Under the pieces are notes generated by a model. That model was not told the origin of the DNA, ran no database searches, and worked only from the letters and a program-made list of their open reading frames with translations. A stretch of 64,000 nucleotides of DNA from DASSUW01 sp963830725 (GTDB lineage: Bacteria; Actinomycetota; Thermoleophilia; Solirubrobacterales; Solirubrobacteraceae): NCBI GenBank assembly GCA_963830725.1, contig CAWHNO010000002.1, positions 1-64,000 on the forward strand. The letters are read 5' to 3'. Shown one piece after another: positions 10,101 through 18,739 of this stretch (its first letter is position 1; every line of letters begins with the position of its first letter). Made by a program: the position numbers and the translations under genes.

Positions 10101-10985
10101 GGGCAGCACGTCGAAGCCGATCGGCTCGCTCAGGTTCGGCGGCGCGGCCACGAACGACTGCTGGTAGTTCGCGGTCACGGTCGCGCCGCAGTCGCTGTAG
10201 ACGGGGTCGGACTGACCCGCGGCCCAGGTGATCGCGCCGGTGAGCTCGTCCGCGAAGTTCGCGTCGTTGAAGGCCGCGCCGGAGGCGCCGTGGTTCGTGT
10301 AGTACGACCGGCCGCCCTTCCAATCCTTGCACCACGTAACCGGATGATCGGCGCCCATCGTGCCGCCGGTCAGCGCCTTGATCTGCGGCCCGTCGCCGGT
10401 CCGGTCGAACGGGGCGTCGCTGACGGTCGTGAGCACGTGGCTCAGCCCGCGGACGTTGGAGGTCCAGTTGTAGTAGGTGTCGCTGAGGTCCCAGTACTCG
10501 GGCAGGTTCTTCGACGCGTCATGCACGCGGTCGGCGACCTTGTTCGTGACCGTCTGCGCGTCGAGCTTGCCGGCAGCGCGAGCGCCGAGGATCTCGGTCA
10601 GGAACGCCCAGCCTGGGTTCGTCTCAATCGCCTTCCCGACGCCGACGAAGCCGCCGCCGCCGCGGAAGTACGTATCGAAGGTCGCCTGCTCCTCGGCGTT
10701 GAGCACGTCGGGGCCCGTGTTCAGGAAGACGACCGCGTTGTAGCGCTTGAGCACGTTCGGCTTGATGAAGTTCTCCGACCGCTTGGCCTGGTCGGTCTCG
10801 AACTTCGGCGTCGCCCTGTTCGCCGCCTTGCTGAGCGCCGCGTACTGAGCGTCTGCGGCGTTCCCCTCGGTCAGCACAAGCACGTGGAAGCTCGTCCCAT
10901 TGCCCTGCGCTGCGCTCGCCCCCGCCGGGAGTACCAGCGCTGCCCCCGCGAGCGCCAAGCACAGCGCACGGGTCGCAAATCGCAT
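7166..10985 (-). CDS. Secreted ThuA + glucose/sorbosone dehydrogenase + PKD + CBM6-like protein (copy 2), frameshifted
   Basis: About 1,270 residues with the same domain order as the protein at 708-4597: Sec signal (MRFATRALCLALAGAALVLP), ThuA-like domain (FHVLVLTEGN, AVVFLNTGPDV), sorbosone dehydrogenase propeller (EPIGFDVLPDGTGRVIQT, CCHVAGDIDFDSKNNLWMVT) interrupted by a beta-rich insert (GTFTLTFDGQTTAPIAF), PKD (FEWDFDGNGTVD) and CBM6-like module (SYSLNWVEFGGAGVGT). The start at 10985 follows GGAGGG. The frame breaks near 9372, 9280, 8845 and 7705; each resolves by removing one base. A sequence identity search would show whether the two copies arose by local duplication. The substrate is unknown; the CBM6-like tail suggests binding to a polysaccharide outside the cell. 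Confidence 0.85.
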
Positions 10986-11335
10986 ATTCCCTCCGATGTC
11001 AGTCGATAACGGGTCTGCTCAGACCCGGCCGATCGCGTCCGGACGCATGCCGCCGTCGCGCCGCTCGGCGCTTGTGCTCTACACCTCCTCCCCTCTTGTC
11101 CCGGAAGACGGTGGCGTGGCGACGTGAGCAGACGATCGCTCGACCCCGACCGCATCACCGCTCCCCCTGCGGCGGATGCGTCACGTGCGAACCTACCGAT
11201 CTTTCGTCGAGAATCAAGAGAAGATCGCGCAAAGATCCGCGATAGTGGGATTCGGTGCATTCGTCGTCGAGCGCTCCGAGGATGTCCTTCTGCCGGCTGC
11301 CGGAAGCTCTGACGCCGGTGATCTAGAGTCGCGGC
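10986..11335. other. Divergent intergenic region
   Basis: 350 bp between the minus-strand ThuA gene and the plus-strand PhoD-like gene. It should carry both promoters. The ThuA-side ribosome binding site (GGAGGG) is at about 10990-10995. I see no conserved RNA fold, repeat or clear operator. Confidence 0.5.
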
Positions 11336-13013
11336 GTGCCCAGCCTCGTCCTCGGTCCGATTGTGCGGTATGTCGATGACCGGGTGGCCACGATCTGGCT
11401 GCAGGCCGACGCCGCGTGCGAGGTCGATGTCCTTGGCGTCCGTGAGCGCACGTGGTGCGTCGACGGGCTGCACTTCGCGCTGGTCGCGGTCGAGGGGCTT
11501 GCCGCCGGCGAGGATCACCCGTACGAGGTGCGCCTGGACGGGGAGCTCGTATGGCCGGAGCCGGGATCGGCGTTTCCCGCCAGCACGATCCGCCTTCTGG
11601 ACGCGCGCGGGCGCCGTGCATCGTGTTCGGCTCGTGCCGGACTACGCGGCCGCATGAGCCGCCGTACGTGCTGCGCGCAGGCGAGCACGAAGCGGGCCAG
11701 GGCATCGACGCGCTGCGCGCGTACGCGCTCCGGGTCGCCCGCGCCGGCGGCGGCGGCGCCTGCCCGGACATGCTGCTGATGCTCGGCGACCAGATCTATG
11801 CCGACCAGCCCTCGCCGGCGTTGCAGGAGGTCCTGGCGGCGCGGGAGCGCCGGGCCGACGTCCCGGGCGACGAGCTGGCCGACTTCTGCGAATACGCGCT
11901 GGCCTACCGCGAGGCGTGGTCGGAGCCGGCGCTCCGCTGGCTGTTCTCGACGGTGCCGGTGACGATGGTCTTCGACGACCACGAGATCCACGCCGAGTGG
12001 CGTATCTCGCAGGGGTGGCTGGACGAGATGAACGCCGAGCCGTGGTTCGACGATCACATCCGCGCCGGGCTGATGGCCTACTGGGTGTTCCAGCACCTCG
12101 GCAACCTGTCACCCCCCAGCTCGCGGCGGGCGGGCTGTACGACGCGGTACGCTCGGCCGTCGACGCCGCCGAGGTGCTCGCGTCGCGGATGGACACCGAG
12201 GGCCGGCAGGTCGGCCACAGCCGCTGGAGCTTCGCGCGCGAGCTCGGCGACGCGCGACTGGTGGTGATCGACTCGCGCGCTGGGCGCCAGGTCACGCCGG
12301 GCCGGCGCGAGCTCGTCCAGGACGAGGAATGGGACTGGATCCGCGAGCAGGCCCGCAAGCCGGCCCGTCACCTGCTGCTCGCCAGCTCGGTGCCGTTCCT
12401 GCTCGCGCCCGGCCTGCACCACGTCGAGGCCTTCGACGAGGCGCTGGCCGACGCTGTGTGGGGTCGGCTCGGCGCCGTGCTCGGAGAGAAGCTGCGGCGG
12501 ATCGCCGTCCTGGACCACTGGGCATCGTTCCAGCGCACGTTCCACAAGCTGGCCGTACTCATCGACGATGTCGCGCACGGGCGCGCCGGTGAGCCGCCGT
12601 CGTCAATCGTGATGCTGTCGGGCGATGTGCACCACTGCTACCTGGCCGAGGTCGGGTTCCGCCCCGGCACGCGTGCGCGCAGCAGCGTGTGGCAGGCCGT
12701 CTGCTCGGCCTTTCGCAAGGAACTCGCGCCGCACGAGCAGCGCGCCATCGCATTCGGGCACTCGGTCCTCGCCGAACGCCTCGCGCGCCGGCTCGCGCGT
12801 GGCGCCGGCGTGGCACCGCTGCCGCTCGGCTGGCGCGTCGTCGAGCGGCCGGCGTACGCCAACCAGATCGCGACGCTGACCCTCGACGGCGAGCAGGCCA
12901 CGCTCGCGATCGAGGCGATCGCCGACGACGACTGGCGCCATCCGCGGCTGAAGCTGGCGTTCACGCGCCGACTGGCCGCCGGCGAACGGTCCGGCGTGCA
13001 ACGAGCGCAGTGA
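11336..13013 (+). CDS. PhoD-like metallophosphatase, frameshifted
   Basis: About 558 residues. After an N-terminal beta domain (LVLGPIVRYVDDRVATIWLQ), the metallophosphatase core carries the expected metal-site motifs: FGSCRTT, LMLGDQIYADQPS, MVFDDHEIHAEW and LSGDVHHCYLAEV. PhoD-type enzymes hydrolyse phosphomonoesters or diesters using Fe and Ca; here no signal peptide is visible, so it may act in the cytoplasm. GTG start at 11336. One base is missing near 11614 (G run) and one near 12115 (run of six C where seven are needed); conserved sequence continues across both breaks. Its stop overlaps the start of the next gene (GTGA), so the two are probably co-translated. Confidence 0.85.
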
Positions 13014-14089
13014 GTAGGCCGGACTGGGCGAAGTGGCTGCCGTCCGAGGCGGCAGCCGCCATCGAGCGCTACTGGAAGCCATTGTGGGAGCAGCTCGGGC
13101 TGCTTCCCGAGACGCAGCCGCACCCCGGCGCGCTCGAGCTCGAGGCCGTCGAGGAGCTTCAGCCCGGCGAGGCCTGGCGCGAGCGGTTCGAGGCGATGTG
13201 GGAGACCTACCGCTCCTGGTACCTGCAGGAGGGCGACGGCGCGCGTCCCAGCTTCCCCGCCTGCCGGCGCGCGCTGGCCGAGCACATGCCGGAGCTGCTG
13301 CCGACCTACGAGCGGCTGGTCGAGCTGGCCGGCGGCGGCGACCTCGCCGCGCGGCTGCTCAGCCTCTACCGGCCGCCGGGATTCATCGTCGGCTGCTCGC
13401 AGGGCGCCTGGACGCGCGGCGAGCCGCTGCTCGTGCGCAACTACGACTACCCCGCCGACCGGCTCGAGGGGATCGTCTGTCTGACGGAGTGGGGCGAGCG
13501 GCGGGTGATCGGCATGAGCGACTGCCTGTGGGGGCTGCTCGACGGCATGAACGACCGCGGCCTGGCGATCTCGCTCACCTTCGGCGGGCGGCCCGACGTC
13601 GGGGACGGCTTCGCGATCCCGCTCGTCGTCCGCTACGTGCTCGAGACGTGCGACGACGTGGAACAGGCGCGGGCCGCGCTGGCGCGGATCCCCGTCCACG
13701 CGCCGCAGAACCTCACCCTGCTCGACCGCACCGGCGCCTACCTCACCGCCTACGTCGGCCCCGGCCGCGAGCCGCGGTTCGTCGCCACGCCGGCCACCAC
13801 CAACCACCAGGGCGAGGTCGAGTGGCCCGAGTACGCCGAGGCGATCCACAGCGAGGAGCGCGAGCGCTGCGTGCTGGCGCTGCTCGACGACGAGGACCGG
13901 CAGGGCTTCGAGGACGCGTTCCTCGAGCCGCCGCTGCACAGCACGGCGCTCGAGCGCGGGTTCGGCACCATCTACACCGCCGCCTACGAGCCCGGGCGCG
14001 GCCGCGTCGCCTACCGCTGGCCGGACCTCACCTGGGAGCAGTCGTTCGAGCGCTTCGAGCCCGGGTCGCGCACGGTCAGGCTGTCTTGA
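13010..14089 (+). CDS. C45-family (acyl-CoA:6-APA acyltransferase-like) Ntn hydrolase
   Basis: 359 residues; GTG start overlapping the previous stop. The sequence around PPGFIVGCSQGAWTRGEPLL then VRNYDYPADRL matches the C45 pattern of a candidate nucleophile Cys followed by an R-N-x-D motif; LLDGMNDRGLAISLTFGG and ATTNHQGEVEWPEYA fit the later fold. In this superfamily the Cys becomes N-terminal after self-cleavage and hydrolyses or forms amide bonds. About 125 residues precede the Cys, which is a long pro-segment. Its partner is the phosphatase upstream; the ATP-grasp ligase converges on it with a 14-bp tail overlap. The substrate is not predictable. Confidence 0.75.
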   Translation: MSRPDWAKWLPSEAAAAIERYWKPLWEQLGLLPETQPHPGALELEAVEELQPGEAWRERFEAMWETYRSWYLQEGDGARPSFPACRRALAEHMPELLPTYERLVELAGGGDLAARLLSLYRPPGFIVGCSQGAWTRGEPLLVRNYDYPADRLEGIVCLTEWGERRVIGMSDCLWGLLDGMNDRGLAISLTFGGRPDVGDGFAIPLVVRYVLETCDDVEQARAALARIPVHAPQNLTLLDRTGAYLTAYVGPGREPRFVATPATTNHQGEVEWPEYAEAIHSEERERCVLALLDDEDRQGFEDAFLEPPLHSTALERGFGTIYTAAYEPGRGRVAYRWPDLTWEQSFERFEPGSRTVRLS

Positions 14090-15514
14090 AGGCCAGCGCG
14101 CCGGCCGGCACCGGCTCGGCGGCCGGCACCGAGCTGCCGACGAACTGCGCGTGGACCCCCGCGATCCACTCGTGCGCGCGCTCGGTGAGCTCGTTGTCCT
14201 CGGTCTGCATGCGCGAGCGTGCCACCAGGACGCCCAGGTCGGCGCCGGGATAGGTGTAGTCGCCGGCGCCCAGCACGCGCAGGAAGAACGCCTCGCTGTC
14301 GTCGTGGAGCGAGTGCCAGTCGTGCCCCCAGCGCGCGAACCCGATGCCGTCGTCCTCGAGCCGCCAGATCCCCGTCCGCGGCGCCCGCGCGAGCTGCTCG
14401 ACCTCGTCGCCGGTGTCCTTGAGGATGATCTGGCTCCAGACGTCGACGCTCGAGGCGGCCGCCCAGCGCTGGTTGATGTCGTCGACGTCGATCTCGTAGT
14501 CGACGTCCATGTACTCGAGCAGGTGGAAGAGGAACAGCGGCATGTCGGCGTAGGCGCCGGCCGTCACGTTGGTCATCGAGGTCACGCCGCTGATCCGCGG
14601 GTTGATCTCCCCCAGGTACAGCTCGCCGCTGTCGACGTCGGCCAGGTAGTCGATCTCCAGGAAGCCGCGGTAGCCCTCGCCGGCGAGCCGGTCGCCGAGC
14701 TTCTGCGTCAGCACCCGCGCGCGCTCGCGGTGCTCGGGTGACAGCGCCTCCGGGAAGATGTCGTTGCCGCACCAGCCGCCCTTGTGCGGGGTCAGCTCGG
14801 GGTGGCCCGTGAGGTCGGTCATGAGCGGGCCGACGACAGTGCCGTGGCGGGTCAGCACCGCCTCGACCGCCGCCGCGCGGTTGTTGATCCGCTTCATGAC
14901 CTTGAGCTCCTGGTCGACCATGTCGCCCGCGTAGCGGTCCCAGTCGGACTGGCCCTTGATGAAGAACGTCGTCTTGCCGGAGTCGCCGTACGGCGTCTGG
15001 ACGACGAGGTCGTCGCCGAGGCCGGCCGACTCGGCGAGCGCGGTCAGCTCCTCGTAGCTGGTGGCGCGACCGAGCGTGTTCGGTGCGCTCGGCACGCCCG
15101 CCTCGTTGCCCAGCTGCGTCGTGACGATCTTGGAGTCGAGCCGGTGGCGGAGCTCGGCCGACGGGTGCGCGACCTCGAGCCCGGCGGCCGCCGCGGCCTG
15201 CTCGGTCTCGTCGTCGAACATGACGAAGATCGCCTTGCCGCCGCCGCCCGGCTCTGGATCCGGTCGAGCACCTCCTTGTGCTCGAGCAGGTAGTTGCAGA
15301 CGTCCTCCATCGACTCGAACTCGCGGTACGGCAGCTCCTTGGGGACGAACACGCGCGGGTGGTTGCCCTCGAACGAGTCGAAGTAGTTGACGTAGAAGAA
15401 GTTGCGCAGCCAGCGGTCGATGCCGAGCAGGTTGAACGCGGTCGGCGAGACGAAGTAGACCGGCGTCTGGTTGGTGCGGAAGAACGCGCGGATCTCGGAG
15501 ATGCCCCGGAGCAT
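14076..15514 (-). CDS. ATP-grasp ligase (biotin carboxylase-like fold), frameshifted
   Basis: About 480 residues. The start at 15514 (MLRGISEIRAFFRTNQTPVY) has GGGAGG upstream. N-terminal pre-ATP-grasp region, then nucleotide-binding strands (KIVTTQLGNEAGVPSAPN, DDLVVQTPYGDSGKTTFF) and the catalytic Mg-binding segment (GFLEIDYLADVDSGELYLGE followed by INPRISG). Such enzymes join a carboxylate to an amine or thiol using ATP. There is no carrier-protein or biotin domain, and the acceptor is unknown. The frame breaks near 15248, where one C is missing in a CCGGGC context. The adjacent convergent C45 hydrolase could act on the same amide bond, but this is only a neighbour inference. Confidence 0.75.
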
Positions 15515-15631
15515 GCGGTGATCCTCCCGCGCACGCACGCGCGTGTCCAACCGTGCAGACTCCAAACGGAGCCGCGCGACTTGGTGCGGCGAACGATTGT
15601 CGTGCGCGCGCGCGTGAGGGAGGGTCCGACC

Positions 15632-17045
15632 ATGACACTGTGGGAGCAGATCTGGCGACGGAAGCCCGTCTCTGTGATGGCGGACGAGACCGGCGCCGAC
15701 ACCGACGGCGGTGAGCTGAAGCGCACGATCGGGCTGTTCCAGCTCTCGCTGTTCGGCATCGGCGCCACGGTCGGCACGGGCATCTTCATCGTCCTCACCG
15801 AGGCGGCGCCGATCGCGGGGCCGGCGGTCATCTGGTCGTTCGTGTTCGCCGGCGTCGTCGCCGGCCTGACCGCCATCTGCTACGCCGAGCTCGCGAGCGC
15901 GGTGCCGGTCTCGGGCTCCTCGTACTCGTATGCCTACGCGACGCTCGGCGAGGGCATCGCGATGGTGGTTGCCGCGTGCCTGCTGCTCGAGTACGGCGTC
16001 TCCGCGGCGGCGGTCGCCGTCGGCTGGTCGCAGTACCTCAACGAGTTCCTCGACAACCTCTTCGGCTTCACGATCCCCGACGACATCTCGAACGCGCCGG
16101 AGGCCGACGGCATCATCAACCTCCCGGCGATCATCCTCATCGGCCTCTGCACGCTGCTGCTGATCCGCGGCGCGAGCGAGTCCGCGAAGGTCAACGCGGC
16201 GATGGTGCTGATCAAGCTCGGCGTGCTCGTCCTGTTCATCGCCGTCGGCGTCACCGGCTGGGAGTCCGACAACCTGTCCGACTTCACGCCGTTCGGCTTC
16301 GACGGCATCGAGGCGGCGGCCGGGATCATCTTCTTCTCCTACATCGGCCTCGACGCCGTCTCGACCGCGGGCGAGGAGGTCAAGAACCCGAGACGCAACC
16401 TGCCCCTGGCGATCATGATCGCGCTGATCGTCGTCACGTCGCTCTACGTGCTCGTCGCGCTCGTCGCGGTCGCCGCCCAGCCGCTGGCCGACTTCGAGGG
16501 TCAGGAGGCCGGCCTGTCGGCGATCCTCGAGACGGTCACCGGCTCCACCTGGCCGGCGACGGTGCTCGCGGCCGGGCGCGGTGATCTCGATCTTCAGCGT
16601 CACGCTCGTCGTCATCTACGGCCAGACGCGCATCCTGTTCGCGATGGGGCGCGACGGCATGGTGCCGCCGCTGTTCCACAAGCTGAACCCGCGCACGCTG
16701 ACCCCGGTGCCCGCAACGATCATCGTCGCGGTCATCGTCTCGCTGCTCGCCGGGCTGCTGCCGATCAACTTCCTCGCCGAGATGACCAGCATCGGCACGC
16801 TGGTCGCGTTCCTGATCGTGTCGATCGGCGTCATGGTGCTGCGCTACCGGTCGCCTGATCTGCCGCGCGGCTTCAGGGTCCCCCTCTTCCCGGTGATCCC
16901 GATCCTCTCGATCCTCGGCTGCCTCTGGATCATCAAGGACCTGCGCGCCGTGACCATCTACGTGTTCTTCGGCTGGTCGGCCGTGGCGCTGCTCTGGTAC
17001 TTCTTCTACGGCCGCCGCCACTCGACGCTCGGGAAGGCGTCATGA
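15632..17045 (+). CDS. APC-family amino acid permease, frameshifted
   Basis: About 470 residues with some twelve hydrophobic segments. The hallmark first-helix motif GIGATVGTGIFIVL and the sequence FFSYIGLDAVSTAGEEVKNP are typical of cationic amino acid/polyamine-type APC transporters. The start at 15632 (MTLWEQIWRRKPV) follows GAGGGAGGG. An extra G near 16575 breaks the frame between VTGSTWPATVLAAG and VISIFSVTLVVIYGQTR. The stop overlaps the following Usp gene (ATGA), so the transporter and a stress protein are co-translated, a common actinobacterial pairing. Confidence 0.85.
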
Positions 17046-17971
17046 CGATGCTCGTCGCCTACGCGCCCGACGGGCGCGGCCGGGCGGTCCTGCACCTGGC
17101 GGGCATGCTCGCGCGCTCGGCGGACGACGATCTCGTGCTGTGCGCGGTCGTGCCCACCTCGTGGCCGCCGAGCCCGGCACGCGTCGACGCCGAGTACCGC
17201 GCGCACGTCGAGCGTGAGGCCGGCGCGGTGCTCGAGCGCGCACGCGCGCGCCTCGGCGACGACGTCAGCGTCTCGACGCTCGTCCATGAAGCCCGCTCGG
17301 TCCCGGCCGGCCTGCTCGAGGTGGCCGAGGAGCGCGATGCCTCCGTGATCGTCGCCGGGTCGGCGACGGCCGGCGGCGCCGGCACGGTGACGCTCGGGAG
17401 CGCTACGAGCCGGCTGCTGCACAGCTCGCCGGTGCCGGTCGCGCTCGCTCCGCGCGGCTTCCGCGCCCGGCCGGGCGCGCGCGTGACGCGTGCGACCGCC
17501 GCGTTCGGCGGCTCGGGCGACGACCTCGTCGTCGCTGCGGCGGGCGTCGCCGCCCGCGTGGGCGCCGCGCTGCGCCTCGCCTCGTTCGCGGTCCAGCCGC
17601 GGGCGCCCTACACGGTCGCCGTCGGCCGGGAGGCCGACGAGTCGGCGGCCCGAGAGTGGGTCGCCGCGATCGAGGCGGCCCAGCGTGCCGCGCTCGAGCG
17701 CGTGCAGGGGCTGGCGTCGGTGCCGCCCGACTGCGAGGCGGTCACAGGCCGCGGAGAGAGCTGGGAGGACGCGCTGGACGACATCGAGTGGCACGACGGG
17801 GACGTGCTGGTGGTCGGGTCGAGCTCGATCGGTCCGCTCGCGCGCGTGTTCCTCGGCTCGCGGTCGTCGAAGATCGTCCAGCACTCGCCCGTGCCGGTCA
17901 TCGTGGTGCCGCGCGGCAGAGCCGAGGAGCTCGCCGGCGAGGCGGCTTCCGCCGGCATGTTGCCGGGCTGA
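17042..17971 (+). CDS. Tandem universal stress protein (two Usp domains)
   Basis: 309 residues. Two Usp domains lie at about 1-140 and 150-295. Each ends in the ATP-binding signature: GSATAGGAGTVTLGSATSRL then HSSPVPV in the first, GSSSIGPLARVFLGSRSSKI then QHSPVPVIVVP in the second. The second is the better match to the G-2x-G-9x-G-S/T pattern and probably binds ATP. Overlap with the permease gene suggests it senses energy state or stress for that transporter. It converges on the TetR gene with a 1-bp gap. Confidence 0.9.
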   Translation: MTMLVAYAPDGRGRAVLHLAGMLARSADDDLVLCAVVPTSWPPSPARVDAEYRAHVEREAGAVLERARARLGDDVSVSTLVHEARSVPAGLLEVAEERDASVIVAGSATAGGAGTVTLGSATSRLLHSSPVPVALAPRGFRARPGARVTRATAAFGGSGDDLVVAAAGVAARVGAALRLASFAVQPRAPYTVAVGREADESAAREWVAAIEAAQRAALERVQGLASVPPDCEAVTGRGESWEDALDDIEWHDGDVLVVGSSSIGPLARVFLGSRSSKIVQHSPVPVIVVPRGRAEELAGEAASAGMLPG

Positions 17972-17972
17972 G

Positions 17973-18647
17973 TCAGGCGTCCCGCAGCTTGTCGAGGCCG
18001 TCGAGGATCAGGTCGAGCCCGAACAGGAACTCGGTGGCGTAGTCATAGCCCGACTTCGCGACGTGCCCACCGACCACCTCGACGAGGTGGGGAAAGTCCG
18101 CCAGTACGTCCTGGTACTCGCGCATCTGTCGCTGCGCCTCCGCCGCGAAGTCGTCCGCCGTCTCGGACGACATGTCGCTCTCCTGAAGGGCGAACCCGTA
18201 GATGTAGGCGTCCAGCACGGAGTACGCATGGACGGTCATCTCCAATGAGAAGCCGGCCGCGCGCAGACATCCGAGGACCGCGTCATGCAGACGGAGGTTG
18301 GCGGTTCCGTGGTTCGTGCGCCCCTCCATCAGGCCGATCGCCCAGCGGTGCCGCGCGAGCGCTTCGCGCGTCGAGAGCGCCCGCTTCCGCATGGCCGCCT
18401 TCCAGTCGCCGCCGGTCGACGGCGGCTCGATCTCGCTGAAGACGATGTCGACCATCCCGTCGAGGAGCTGTTCCTTGTTGGGGACGTAGTAGTAGAGGGA
18501 CATCGCGCCGGCGCCGAGCTCGTCCGCGAGCTTGCGCATCGTCAGCGACTCGATCCCCTCGCGCGCGGCGAGCGCTATCGCGGCCTGCAGCACGCGCTCC
18601 CTGCTCAGCCGCGCTCGCGGCTCGGTGGCTGGTTCGGGTCTGTTCAT
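17973..18647 (-). CDS. TetR-family repressor, divergent from MMPL transporter
   Basis: 224 residues. N-terminal helix-turn-helix (SRERVLQAAIALAAREGIES, LTMRKLADELGAGAMSLYYY) then a C-terminal ligand domain of the tetracycline-repressor-like type. It is divergent from the MMPL transporter gene with 92 bp between start codons, and this gap holds two near-identical palindromes at 18677-18691 and 18702-18716. Together these suggest it represses both itself and the exporter, with release by an exported compound. Confidence 0.9.
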   Translation of the reverse strand: MNRPEPATEPRARLSRERVLQAAIALAAREGIESLTMRKLADELGAGAMSLYYYVPNKEQLLDGMVDIVFSEIEPPSTGGDWKAAMRKRALSTREALARHRWAIGLMEGRTNHGTANLRLHDAVLGCLRAAGFSLEMTVHAYSVLDAYIYGFALQESDMSSETADDFAAEAQRQMREYQDVLADFPHLVEVVGGHVAKSGYDYATEFLFGLDLILDGLDKLRDA

Positions 18648-18676
18648 CGACGGTTCGGTTTGCCCCCCTATCGGGA

Positions 18677-18691
18677 TCGTACAGTGTACGA
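18677..18691. promoter_or_regulatory. TetR operator 1
   Basis: A perfect 15-bp palindrome, TCGTACA-G-TGTACGA, lies in the gap between the tetR and MMPL start codons. A second copy begins 25 bp further on. Size and symmetry fit binding of a TetR dimer. Confidence 0.75.
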
Positions 18692-18701
18692 GTAGGGTCC
18701 T

Positions 18702-18716
18702 TCGTACAGCGTACGA
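18702..18716. promoter_or_regulatory. TetR operator 2
   Basis: TCGTACA-G-CGTACGA, the same palindrome as at 18677-18691 with one mismatched position. It ends 23 bp before the MMPL start codon, between operator 1 and the transporter gene. Spacing of 25 bp start to start would allow two dimers to bind on nearly the same DNA face. Confidence 0.72.
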
Positions 18717-18739
18717 CGAACCTACCGAGGAGGGCTTCG

